64,000 nt of DNA. It comes from Manduca sexta. Taxonomy: Eukaryota > Arthropoda > Insecta > Lepidoptera > Sphingidae. The stretch spans positions 434,001 to 498,000 of the forward strand of contig NC_051120.1 in assembly GCF_014839805.1 (NCBI RefSeq). Reading direction: 5' to 3'. A program made the translations under genes and the position numbers. Under the pieces are notes generated by a model that was not told where the DNA came from, made no database searches, and saw only the letters and a list, made by a program, of their open reading frames with translations. How positions within the stretch are numbered: the stretch's first letter is position 1; each line of letters begins with the position of its first letter. Shown piece after piece: positions 37,609 through 47,660 of the stretch.

Positions 37609-37657
37609 ACAAGCATTTGCACAAACATTTGCACAAATATTTGCACAAACCTGCAAA
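37609..37657. repeat. Short tandem repeat, 12 bp unit
   Basis: About four units of acaaacatttgc with small changes. It encodes a KHLH-like repeat in the frame at 37533-37760, which I do not regard as a gene. Confidence 0.85.
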
Positions 37658-38069
37658 TATTATAAACATTGCAACGTTGCGTGTCCAGACAATTGCATTA
37701 GACGGAGTGTGTACAGACCATCTCGTGTTAAACACACATCACTTTCACAACGTGGGTTAAATCAACAGCCAACGACATTGACTTTCTATTACCGAATAAA
37801 CGTGTGATAATTATGTCGCAAATGTTAACTAGATAGGCCTCGTATGCGGAATCTGAACTATCGCTCTGTTTCTGATGCCAGGCAATATTGTGCAAGTTAC
37901 AGTTTTGCGGCTAGTGTAATTACTGATAATTTTTGTTTGACCGCAGTAGTTTTTATTCAAAGTACGAGTGTCGCTTTGGACAGGTGAAGTGAATGCCCAG
38001 CTCGTCTTCTTATTTAAATGTAAAGAAGTGAAGTAATCAAATTGTTTAGTTAAGAAAATATCGGTTCTA

Positions 38070-38345
38070 TAATCTGTCAACTGTGGGGCATGGACTTCCT
38101 CTATTGAGCGGGTTTCGGCCGACCACGCACGTCCAGTGCGGGTTACTAGACTTCACATATCATTGAAGTTATTATAAAGAAATTTCAAGTATGTTAATTC
38201 GCGATGTTTTTCTTTACCGTTAAAGCGAGCTATACACAATCTATACACATGTAACTCCGGAAAGTCAGAAGTGTACGCCTTGGGTTTTGAACCTGTGGCC
38301 TTCGAATCGGAAACCGTTTCATTCCCAGTCAGGCTAGCTTCTATA
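38070..38345 (-). repeat. SINE family B, old copy
   Basis: Diverged minus copy with 'gttttgaacctgtggccttc' (B-box region) and 'ttctttaccgttaaagcgag'. Confidence 0.65.
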
Positions 38346-38882
38346 TTGCTTGCTTCGGTGAATGAAAACATGACGATAAATTTTGTATATCTTGGAGTTC
38401 ATTATTTGAAGGAACATTGAAAGGCAAGAGTACCCAAATAGACCAACGAGAACAATAGACCACACCTTTCCCTGTAAACAGGGTGCTACAAAAAGACGGT
38501 ATCAATAATAATAGAATATTGTTACTAAAGGCCAAAAATACGTAAAGTTTCTGATTATCAACATTATCTTTTTAATTTTTGGTATTTTTTTCAACTTGGT
38601 AACCCTAGTCAGTGTACTCTTCCGCAAATTCTTTCGACATGTCATTAGGGAGAAATGCGTCGCATCCGGCGCCAAGCTTATTGGAGCGTGGTGGTAAAAT
38701 TGACCGTGAAATTGTTAGTGTATCGATGTCGATAAATGTCGTTTTATCGATCCTTACCCGTGACTATTGTCATGGTTGTCGTGGGGTAATTAACGGGTTC
38801 GTGCCTTGGCCTGCATTTTCTGGCAATTTAGAGTCCATACGGTATTTTATATCGCTCATGCTATATGTTGTGTGATACATTG

Positions 38883-39375
38883 ACTGCCTTGGTGGCGTTG
38901 TTGTTGTTTGGTACGAAAACGCTTTGAATTCATAGATTGGGCAAATTGGTATAGGCATCGATATATTATATGTACTACGTACTAGATCTGGCGTTCCGAA
39001 CGTTCACTGTGTTCAACTGAATTGAACTGAAATCCATTCAAACTGACTTTAGTATGGTCAATATTGACAGCTTGTGGTTTTGTACGGAGTGGCGCTCATG
39101 ATATAAGAACTCGAGTCTAAGTGTAAACCTGGATATAATAAAAAATATTAGTCAAATAAGTAAAATTGTTTGTTGTTCAAGTGAATAAATAGGTTACAAC
39201 AGTGACGTTTTGGTTGTTATTTCAGTTCAGATTTTAAACAAATAGTTTATATGGACGTTAGTGTCTATAGAATATACGTCAATGGGTATAGGGAATTTTG
39301 CTCAGTAGCAGCACGTAGTCTGGACTTTTTGTTCAATATGGCGATAGGCAAGTCCCTAACATATCATTGAACGTA
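38883..39375 (+). repeat. SINE family A split by a MITE
   Basis: The SINE head and B-box region (tgccttggtggcgttgttg, then aattcatagattgggcaaat) run from 38883 to 38955, and the body (attttgctcagtagcagcac, caatatggcgataggcaag) resumes at 39285. The intervening 329 bp is a separate insertion. Confidence 0.75.
38956..39284. mobile_element. hAT-type MITE inside a SINE
   Basis: Flanked by a perfect 8 bp duplication GGTATAGG (38948-38955 and 39285-39292). Ends are imperfect inverted repeats, CATCGATATATTATATG against CATTGACGTATATTCTATAG read from the right. An 8 bp target duplication is typical of hAT transposases. No coding capacity. Confidence 0.8.
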
Positions 39376-39844
39376 ACTATGTCGAAAAGTGAATGCTCAA
39401 GTTGACTGGCTGTGTATTTGTTTCTTGTTTGGTTTTTGTCGGTTTATATAAACCAAGAATAATCTACATAAACCTACAAACCAAGATATCATCATAAATG
39501 TCCATTTAGTCTAAATTTCGTCCCACATTTGGCCAACATGGCGCACCGACCCTGAATACTGACCACACATTAACATAAATGGAAGGTTGGTTACATTACA
39601 AATTTACGTGCTCATGGTTTCTGTTTCGTATTGCGTTACTATGATGAAGATATTAAATAGTTTCACGCAAAAAAAAATATATTCGTCATATTTCCTAAAC
39701 GCTATTTCATTGGTAAAACTATTAATATACCAAAAAAACAATTTCAAAATGTCCTATTCGTTTAAATACTTTAATTGTTTGATAAATAGAGATCAAGTCA
39801 GGTTATAATTATTGACAGTTAACTTTATTTCTGTGAATCAGCAA
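39376..39844. other. No gene seen
   Basis: AT-rich. The frame at 39587-39808 is F/Y/N-rich without domain features. Confidence 0.45.
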
Positions 39845-40127
39845 ATATACTGTCCCACTACTGAGCACAGCCCCCTTTACCACTTAGAGGAATGAGGCCT
39901 TACTCCACCACGCTGGTCTAGTGCGGATCGGCAGATTTCACACACCCTCAAAATTCTTATAGAGAATTTCTCAGGTATACAGGTTTCCTCATGATGTTTT
40001 CCTTTACTATTGAAGCAAGCGATAATTCATAAAGAATACACACATAACATTTTAGAAAAGTCAGAGGTGTGTTTGGATTTTGAACGTGCGGACATTCGTC
40101 TCGGCAGTCCGTTCCACACTCAACCAG
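39845..40127 (-). repeat. SINE family B copy
   Basis: Minus-strand copy with the head end at about 40127 and the body clearly aligned to 17231-17565. Confidence 0.82.
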
Positions 40128-40168
40128 TCTTGATAGTCTGGTAGAGTGTGGAACGGACTGCCGAGACG
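40097..40168. repeat. Perfect 25 bp inverted repeat made of SINE-B head
   Basis: CGTCTCGGCAGTCCGTTCC... at 40097-40121 is mirrored exactly at 40144-40168 around a 22-base spacer. The right arm is a second, reversed piece of the SINE-B tRNA-like head. Confidence 0.92.
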
Positions 40169-40377
40169 CGGTGATCCGCGTTTTAGTTGTATAGGAATCT
40201 AAAGTATTTTGTTTTTTTTAATATCCGAAACAAAACAAGTCCGACAGTCCGCGCAATAATAATCCCACGTTATAATTACATAATGTTAACAATAGAAAGT
40301 GTTTTACGTACTGACGAATTTTCGTAACTGCGTCCAGTATAACTTGTTTTTGAGATGTATCTGTGTGCTGTCAGCCA

Positions 40378-40555
40378 TACTAATGTTAAAAAGAGGAAAA
40401 TGTTTGTAGGTTTGTTTGTTGTTTGCTCTAGAACTACTGAACTGATTGTGAAAATTGTTTCACTTATAGGAAGCGCTTCTACTCATCAGTGTTTAAGACT
40501 ACTTTTTATCCCGGAAAGACTTTTTCATGAGAGCGTAGCCGCAGGCACAAACTAG
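40378..40555 (+). mobile_element. Helitron-like element
   Basis: Contains 'ctctagaactactgaactga', 'tttatcccggaaagac' and 'gagcgtagccgcaggcacaa', ending CTAG (40552-40555) before T. Confidence 0.6.
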
Positions 40556-40942
40556 TAGAATATAAAATGAAATACATTAAACATAGTTTTGTTATTTACA
40601 CTAGGTAGGACACCAAATTCTACCTACTTAAGATTGCCTATACAAATATATACTCATGTATACTGAACTTGAAATTATGTAAAAAATGTGTTACGCCAGG
40701 ATATAAAAAAAATTTACCCAATTTTATTCTCTTTGTTGCTTTATCTGAGTCATAAAGTGAAAAAATCGTAAATAACCTTCATAAAACACACAGGTTTTTC
40801 CGCAAATAAGTCATTTTCCCACGGCATTCTTCCTTTTTGAGGACTAGTGAGTTCACCTCATTTACAAATTGTTGTATTTGTTATAATATTATCAAAAAAC
40901 ATTAATATGACAATCCACACTTATTAAAGTATTACTAGCTAC

Positions 40943-41159
40943 TATACAGGGTCATTTTGACATTGCGTTCATAAATAAAACCACAACTCGTCTTTACCTC
41001 TAATAACATCGTGCTAAAAATCATCGATGCTTAACACTTTGTAGCTTATACATTTTTATTTTAAATCTATGGTTCGAGTAACTTATAGTAAATTGTTATT
41101 TTCAAGAGGATAAGCATATGGTTTCATTTAGTAACGCAATATTAAAATGACCCTGTATA
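40943..41159. mobile_element. Mariner-type MITE
   Basis: 217 bp with inverted ends TATACAGGGTCATTTTGAC (left) and the mirror 'aaaatgaccctgtata' (right), extending to 'ggtttcatttagtaacgc'. Ends beginning TA-CAGGG and an apparent TA target suggest a Tc1/mariner-type origin. A half copy lies at 59218-59320. Confidence 0.82.
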
Positions 41160-41306
41160 ATACTAATATTAGCTATCTTTATATTTAAAATATAATAATA
41201 TAGAGTCTCAATAGCAATATTTCAATATTTTTTTTTTCGTAAACCTTTTAGATTTACAATTAATGATTTATTTATAAGTGATTGTATTTCCGATACCGCT
41301 ATATTG

Positions 41307-41344
41307 GAACAACCTGCATATACAGCTATATATACAGGTTGTTC
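41307..41344. repeat. Small palindrome
   Basis: GAACAACCTG (41307-41316) mirrored by CAGGTTGTTC (41335-41344) around an AT-rich loop with 'tatatatac'. Likely a tiny MITE remnant. 41345-42023 holds nothing else recognised. Confidence 0.7.
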
Positions 41345-42023
41345 TACTATATTCTATATAGAAATCAATGTACCACAAATTACGTATCAAGGAGCCCTTT
41401 ATTGACCACAAATGGCTTACATTTGTGCAAAATATGTGCATTTTTACCAAATGACCTGTAATAACTAAGTAATAGAACTTTAATTCGTACAAAGAACCGA
41501 CCGTGTCATCGAGTTAAACTCATGCCATCATTAGGTATATTATTTGTCATTATTCATAGAGTAAGCTGCAGACAGGATAGGGTCCTGTTTTATTTTGAGT
41601 TTTTAGCAAACTATACCATTTCATGATAATGGAAATATAATATATGTGAGTTTTTTTCAAAATAATTGTAGTCAAAACGAGTCGCATAATAACTCTGAGA
41701 GAAATTCTAAAAACAAGTTTTTTTTAAGGCTAGTTCTGGCTGTCTCTACCGCCCATGAACGCACCAGTGAAAGCCTGAGAATATTTCGAATGCCTAATAG
41801 ACGTGAATTAAAATTCTTGTGTATATTTCTTCTAGGAGAAAGTGCGTGTAATAACAGATATGTTTATGGTCATTAACAAAAGCCACTCAAGGTCGCTATA
41901 CATCGTGCACAGCAATAATTTTAAAATTAACAGTGTATATTTAAAAATATAAAGATAAATTATCATTAATGCACTTGGGCCATTTGAGATGCATCCAAAT
42001 GGACGCTGTCTGAAGTAGCGGCA

Positions 42024-42215
42024 TTTTTTTTATTGTTTTGAATGACGAGACGAGCTTGCCTTACGTCTGATGGTAAGTGATAAGACCGCCCATAAACAGT
42101 AGAAACACCATCCAACACCCCTGAATTACTAAGTATTGTTTGGTATTTTACTGCGCTCGCCATCCTGAGATATGAAATGTTAAGTCTTATTATCTCCAGT
42201 AGTTACACTGGCGGC
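42024..42215 (-). repeat. Repeat family D, truncated minus copy
   Basis: From the T-run 'ttttttttattgttttgaat' to 'atgttaagtcttattatctc'. Confidence 0.7.
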
Positions 42216-42315
42216 ATTTAATAAAGGCATTTGATTTTATAGAAAACTTTTAAAATATTTATGACTCACGTTATAATGAATAAGAGTGTTCTGGGTTACC
42301 ATTTACCTGATTTAA

Positions 42316-42655
42316 TAATAATATAATAATATCAGCCCTGTATTATATGTATACTGTCCCACTGTTAGGCACGGGCCTCCTCTACTACTGAGAGGGATTA
42401 GGCCTTAGTCCACCACGCTGGCCTAGTGCAGATTGGAATACTTCCTCCTCCTTACACACACCCTCGAAAATTCCTATAGAGAATTTCTCAGGTATGAAGG
42501 TTTCCTCACGATGTTTTCCTTCACAGTTAAAGCGAGTGATAATTCACAAAGATACACAGATATTTAAAAAAAATCAAAGGTGTGTGCCCTTGGGATTTGA
42601 ACCCGCGGACATTTGTCTCGACAGTCCCTTCCACAACGAACTAAGCTATCGCCGC
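42316..42655 (-). repeat. SINE family B with target duplication
   Basis: Full-length minus copy flanked by an 11 bp direct repeat TACCTGATTTA (42304-42314 and 42659-42669). Confidence 0.9.
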
Positions 42656-42881
42656 ATATACCTGATTTAGAATTCAAAAATGCATTGTCTAATAATACCT
42701 AAATCCACTTCTATCATTAACTCTATGCCAGATTGCGCACGCGTCGCGTCGGTGCCAGATGGTTATCAGCGAGCCGACACCGGCCCGGCGCGGCGTGCCA
42801 TTGTCTACAATGTGCGTAATGTGTTTAATTTCTGTTATTACGAGTCGAAATGTGCCAATAGGTCTTATACGAAAACATTAA

Positions 42882-43168
42882 TCTATATATATAAAAATTA
42901 ATCCCTATATCCCTTGGTCATGCCATCACGCGTGAAAGGCTGGACCGATTTCACTATTTTTTGTTGTTGTGTTTGTTATTGTCAGGAGAAGGGGGTTATG
43001 AAATAAAAAAATCAAAAAATTGGGTGGAAAATTAGAAAATTTAAGAAAACTTAACGAAAATATTTATTTTACATAACTGTCAGTGGTTTGAAATAACTGT
43101 CAGCGATTGACAGAATGCGCGCTGCAAATTCATAGTTAAGACGGGACAACGTCTGGCGGGTCATCTAG
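42882..43168 (+). mobile_element. Non-autonomous Helitron, complete
   Basis: Begins TCTATATATATAAAAATTAA at 42882, ends CTAG at 43165-43168, and sits between A (42881) and T (43169), the Helitron insertion rule. 287 bp, no coding capacity. The 42670-42880 stretch before it contains a GC-rich patch (42725-42810) of unknown nature. Confidence 0.8.
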
Positions 43169-43474
43169 TTAATATAAATAAAATATTGTTGGTTTGTATC
43201 TCAAGCAGAGACGGGACAAATCGACATGATTTTTAAGAATGCAGTGTGGTATTAGATATTTATCCCGGTATATGTCAAATTTCTAGACTAGTTTATCCAC
43301 ATAACGGCTTTAAGGTAAGCGAGATTGGAAACTAAACCTAATTAGGTATATACTGCCGCTATAAGTATAAGAATGTTAAATAACATAAATTGTTTTATAC
43401 GAAGTAAAAATATGTTGTTTATTTTGTATTTTTTTACTGATAATATACAACGTATGACTTTAGTGCTGAGGTTT

Positions 43475-43660
43475 CAAGTTTGATTGTCAGGTCGGGCAGT
43501 CATATTGTGTTCCTGCTCACTATCAGGCCGGAGTTTGGTATTTGTGCCCGATATGGCGATAGGCTCGCTTCCTATCAGTTTATGGGGGAATACACACGGT
43601 GGTAAGTGGGTACAACAGTTGGCCCTCTATCTACCTCTTCACACATAAAGGCGTGATGTT
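43475..43660 (+). repeat. SINE family A copy
   Basis: Plus copy without a clear head: 'gcccgatatggcgataggct' and 'cctcttcacacataaaggcg' are diagnostic. The 43169-43474 stretch before it is unrecognised. Confidence 0.7.
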
Positions 43661-43844
43661 TGTTTTTTTCGTTATGGCATCAGTATAACTACAAATATAT
43701 AAACCAATTGTAAATTATCACGCATTGTTTAAAATAATGGATTTCGGAGCAATTATAACGGATTTATTACACTCGGACTTTAAAAAATTACGATGTGGAA
43801 GGGATAAAAATTAAGCACAAACCGAGAGTCCTTAGCATATCTTA

Positions 43845-44056
43845 TCTGTACATATTATAAAACAAAGTCCCCTTTTCTGTCCGTCTGTATGTTATCGATT
43901 TTATTAAATCTACTGAACGGATTTTTATGAAATTTGGTGTGGAGATAGTTTAAGATCCTGGAAAGGGTATAGGCTACTTTCTATCCCCGGAAAATATAGC
44001 GGGACTTTTGTCTCGGAAAACTCCTTCATAAGGACGAAGCCGCGAACAAAATCTAG
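43845..44056 (+). mobile_element. Non-autonomous Helitron-like element
   Basis: Starts TCTGTACATATTATAAAACA after A (43844), ends CTAG (44053-44056) before T. Shares 'ctgaacggatttttatgaaa' and 'ggctactttctatccccgg' with other small Helitrons. 44057-44392 holds nothing recognised. Confidence 0.7.
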
Positions 44057-44392
44057 TATGAAAATAGATATATCGAGATTCCCCTTTTACTTTCAACTTC
44101 GCGAAACTTTCCACACAGTGTTTTTACCAGTGCTCTCACTAGCGGGAATCTTTTCACAATTTCCATAAACAATAGTCAATATTTACTATGTGAAAGCAAA
44201 CCCACAATGGCTTACCGTAAACAATTATAGAGTGAGAAAGTCTTTGGTTTTAAACCATTGAAAATTTGCTAATTAGTTTTCGTGTACAGTGGAAATCGAT
44301 GACGTTTTCATTAACTAATTTTCTTTGAGTAAAATTAATTTCTCTTCCGAATAAAGGTTGTTATGACTGTTTATTTAATTATATTTATTATT

Positions 44393-44427
44393 AGACTACC
44401 GTGGTGGCGTAGTTTTAAACATGCGCG
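44393..44427 (+). repeat. SINE family A head, left of the errantivirus
   Basis: Contains the A box TGGCGTAG and runs to the CGCG target site at 44424-44427. The same SINE resumes at 51824, so the retroelement has split it. Confidence 0.85.
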
Positions 44428-44626
44428 AATTATAAATGATGACTCCAAGTAATTTTAAAATGAATGTTTAATAAAAAAATATTACATAGATGTCTGTAGT
44501 CTAACTTAAACAAAGGTCCGCTAGATAGTAATTGAGACAACTGTACTGAGCGTTAGCTGCCAACGTTTGCACTTTCACATACACACACACACACACACTT
44601 AGGGTTGCTAAAGCTATATTGTAACA
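44428..44626 (-). repeat. 3' LTR
   Basis: 199 bp. Read on the minus strand it starts TGTTACAATATAGC and ends CATTTATAATT. It contains an initiator TCAGTACAG (44545-44549) and ATTAAA further on, a likely polyadenylation signal. A (CA)9 tract replaces (CA)8 of the 5' LTR; otherwise identical. Confidence 0.95.
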
Positions 44627-44637
44627 CCCCCCGCACT
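44627..44637 (-). promoter_or_regulatory. Polypurine tract
   Basis: On the minus strand GTGCGGGGGG directly abuts the 3' LTR, the plus-strand DNA primer position. The env stop codon (TAG, 44638-44636) lies at its edge. Confidence 0.8.
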
Positions 44638-46381
44638 AGTTGGAAGCCCGTTGTTCTCGACCAGAGAAGAAGGGCTGACTGGTCGCGGCTGGTTCAGTTC
44701 GGTCCTCGGCTGGTGGTGGTCGCCGTAAGTTGCGAATGAATTTGGTAAAGTAGAAGAGCCCAATGACCAACAATAACGCATATATCGGGGTGGTCCAATA
44801 GTGATAAGAGCGATCCTGGAGATCTTCTTTATTTAACGGCTTTTCCCTTTCAAGTAATGTTTGAAGTTTATATAGATGATCCAAAGGTATATTGTCCAGT
44901 TTCAGCGGTTTTCCAGAGTTTTCGATTGTAATATTGGATAGTTGGAAGGACAATAATTTTATAGGCTGGCCTTTAATTTCATTTTTGTAATTCCTTATAG
45001 TGTTGGTCCTTGTAGTTAGGCTGCATCCGCTTGGAATTTCCAGTAAGTAAGTGCCTTTGATGGATTGGTAAATTTCTTGTTTGCATAGTATCTTAATTTT
45101 GGTTTGTTGTGAACAGGTGAGAATGTAGTGATTATCGTCCAATTTTTGCAATAATTCTTCGGTAGCTTCGTAATATACAAATTCGCAAGTACTCGTAATA
45201 TCCTGTTTCAAGATCAATTGATAGATACAATCTTTGGAGTCGGAGGTAGATACAAAGTCAGCTTGTTTACAGTAGTAAGTTTCTCTAAATATTCGGCATC
45301 CATTCTCCATATACAGGTGCTTTTCTTCATTCATAGCCAGGTAAGGTTTAGGTGGAATTAGGAGGGTATTATTGATAGTTGGTGTTGGAAATAAGTGGTA
45401 ATAGGAGTATGTGTCTTTATACATTATTGGGAACTTCAGAATAAAAACAATGTTGTTGTTTGCGTAATAGGAACCGCAACTGATTATTTCGTAATAATCT
45501 CTTACTGCAGAGTATTCGTCTACAATTAGTAATTCTTGTTTATTATATATTTCTAATAGAGTATCAATCATATATTTTATATTTTGTTGATTAATGATAC
45601 TATGATGTATGACTCCTAATTTAGAGAAGGATATAGCATTTTCTAACATTACTACGTAGTCTAATATATACCGTAAATTTACTCTCATTAAGTTATACAA
45701 ACTATTTATTTTAATGTAATCCATTAGTCGATAGTTCGTCATATTAACTGTATGGACAACTTCATTTAGTGTTAAATATATTTTATTTTCATTGGATCTA
45801 ATTTTTATCAAAGTAATATTAACTGTTTCTAAAATCTGTTTATTTAGACTTATACCTGAATTATATTTATGTATAATTAGCTCTTGTTTTTTATGTAATT
45901 CATTAATAATTTTGCTATAGTATATTGCATCGTCATTATCTAAGTTACCAGTAACGAATTTAATGATGGATCCTAAGCCGTCAATAAGGCCGCGTTTGCT
46001 CTTAGAAGGTGAAACAATAAGCGAATTATATTTGTCATATATAGTTTCAAGCATACTAGTTAGCTCTTGTTTTGTACTTATAAAAGTATCACCAAAGTAT
46101 TGTTGATCGGCAGAACGTATGTATTCGATATATGTACCTAAATAATTCTCAATATTATAAATACTTTCTCTAATTTTATCTAGTTCAAAATAGTGCAGGA
46201 AAATGTGCTCAGAACTTTGGATTTTAGCAAACCCTAATTTAAAGGGTAGGACACCTGGATTATCTTTGAGTTCGGTTAGCACCACTTGACGGCCATGGCT
46301 CACTTTCGGATGGAGCATTCTGCAACAAAGGGATTTGCAACTTAAGCGGTCTCCTGACAATTCTTTTGTGGTGGCTAACAT
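44636..46381 (-). CDS. env: Envelope glycoprotein, F-like
   Basis: Open frame of 581 residues, uninterrupted to its stop at the polypurine tract. A basic cleavage motif SPSKSKR ends at residue 130 and is followed by a glycine- and isoleucine-rich segment beginning GLIDGLG, the pattern of the furin site and fusion peptide in errantivirus Env and baculovirus F proteins. A single hydrophobic membrane span (about residues 531-549, PIYALLLVIGLFYFTKF) precedes a 32-residue cytoplasmic tail. Asn-X-Ser/Thr sites and cysteines are spread through the ectodomain. No signal peptide is evident at the annotated start; a splice acceptor at 46320 with ATG two bases into the exon (residue 22) suggests the real product starts from a spliced mRNA. 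Overlaps the integrase C-terminal frame. Confidence 0.88.
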   Translation of the reverse strand: MLATTKELSGDRLSCKSLCCRMLHPKVSHGRQVVLTELKDNPGVLPFKLGFAKIQSSEHIFLHYFELDKIRESIYNIENYLGTYIEYIRSADQQYFGDTFISTKQELTSMLETIYDKYNSLIVSPSKSKRGLIDGLGSIIKFVTGNLDNDDAIYYSKIINELHKKQELIIHKYNSGISLNKQILETVNITLIKIRSNENKIYLTLNEVVHTVNMTNYRLMDYIKINSLYNLMRVNLRYILDYVVMLENAISFSKLGVIHHSIINQQNIKYMIDTLLEIYNKQELLIVDEYSAVRDYYEIISCGSYYANNNIVFILKFPIMYKDTYSYYHLFPTPTINNTLLIPPKPYLAMNEEKHLYMENGCRIFRETYYCKQADFVSTSDSKDCIYQLILKQDITSTCEFVYYEATEELLQKLDDNHYILTCSQQTKIKILCKQEIYQSIKGTYLLEIPSGCSLTTRTNTIRNYKNEIKGQPIKLLSFQLSNITIENSGKPLKLDNIPLDHLYKLQTLLEREKPLNKEDLQDRSYHYWTTPIYALLLVIGLFYFTKFIRNLRRPPPAEDRTEPAATSQPFFSGREQRASN

Positions 46382-46589
46382 CTCTATTATCTATGACCTT
46401 AATACTTAAATTTTTCTTAATTCTACGACCTACATATCTAGGCTTCGTCTTATGGCGAACGGCTAAGGGGTTCTTAACGTATAAGGCATTGGATTGTTGG
46501 TATTCTATCGGTTCTGATCTATCCCGATTTGCTCGAGTCATGGTCTTAACTTGATTATCCATAAGTTTCTGATTGACATATGAATACAT
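46260..46589 (-). pseudogene. pol: Integrase C-terminal region, out of frame
   Basis: 109-residue frame with a basic segment (NPLAVRHKTKPRYVGRRI) typical of the small C-terminal domain that follows the integrase core in Ty3/gypsy elements. It is in a different frame from the integrase core (stop at 46655), so at least one frame change lies at about 46590-46660. Its end overlaps env. It should be part of the pol polyprotein, not a separate gene. Confidence 0.7.
46320..46333 (-). promoter_or_regulatory. Putative env splice acceptor
   Basis: Minus-strand CCCTTTGTTGCAG|AATG: a pyrimidine-rich tract and CAG, with the first ATG (46318-46316) in the env frame one base after the junction. Errantivirus env is known to be made from a spliced mRNA. 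The matching donor was not identified. Confidence 0.6.
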
Positions 46590-46654
46590 TTTCTGGGTTA
46601 TGGTTTTATGTCTACTTATATATTGTTGTAGGCATAAAGCTTCTGTGTTTATAT

Positions 46655-47380
46655 CTAAGGGACTCGGGTATATAAATGTCCATTGATAATATCTATAGGT
46701 TTTATACCAGTAGCAGAGTGGATACTATTATTGTAGCCTATTATAGCGTATAACATCATACTATTGGTAGATAAATCTGGGCTGGTTGAACTTAATATTC
46801 TGATGTGTTCTAATAGAGTAGAGTGAAGTCTCTCGATGGCTCCGTTGGATTGCGGATTATTTACGCTAATAAAATGCAGTTTGATTTTATGTAATTCGAA
46901 ATACTCTTTAATTGGCATGTTTTTGAACTCTGTTCCTTGGTCAGCAGTTACGCTTAAGGGAACCCCATGATGGGACATGAACTGAGATAGCGCGTTTACT
47001 ACACTAATTCCAGTTAAAGATTCTAACGGATATGCTTGGGCATATTTAGAAAATGTATCAATAATGGTAAAGAATTTTTGGCGATTTACAGATAGTGTAT
47101 CGATATGAAGAGTGTCGAAAGTTTTGTCGGGAATCGGAGTTTTTTGAAATGACTGGTTAGTAGGATTTCTTTCATATTTGTTGGTTTGACATATTTCGCA
47201 ATTATTAACAAATTTAGTGACGGATTTTTTTATATTAGGCCAATAATAGTATAATTTAATTCTTTGCTCTAATTCTGAAATTCCTCTATGGTTAGTATTA
47301 TCTTCGTGGAATTTCTTCACAATTAGGAATTGCTTATCACTGTCGATTACATCTTCTACTTTATTCTTACAAAACATCAA
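46655..47380 (-). pseudogene. pol: Integrase, zinc-binding and catalytic core
   Basis: 241-residue frame. HHCC zinc-binding motif: H25, H31, C61, C64. Catalytic triad D94, D147, E183 with 35 residues between the last two (DD35E). Context motifs TADQGTEF and NNPQSNGAIERLHS are typical of Ty3/gypsy integrases. The frame stays open upstream of the listed start for roughly 180 bases without recognisable catalytic motifs, so the start is not a real initiation codon. It joins DNA ends to the target and would be cut from the pol polyprotein. It is out of frame with RT/RNase H on one side and its C-terminal region on the other. Confidence 0.93.
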
Positions 47381-47660
47381 CGAATAGGATGAACTATTAA
47401 ATAATTTTTGGAGGCAGGTCGTGATTTTAGGAATTAGTGTATTTTCGGTAACATAAATACCGTATTTAATATTGGGTTTTACAAATTCTCTGAACAGCTT
47501 TAATATACTATTTTCTATATTACTTAAATCGATTTGCGCTAATATTCTTTTTTTGCCTGGGAAAAGATCAACTGTTTTGTTTCAGTAGAAGAATGATATA
47601 CTGGGTCGATCAATAACTGATTATCAAATACGTTTACTTGTTTTTCAGATATTGGTATAT

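Noticed and set aside
37609..37657. CRISPR-like array
   Set aside because: A simple 12 bp tandem repeat without spacers in a eukaryotic sequence.
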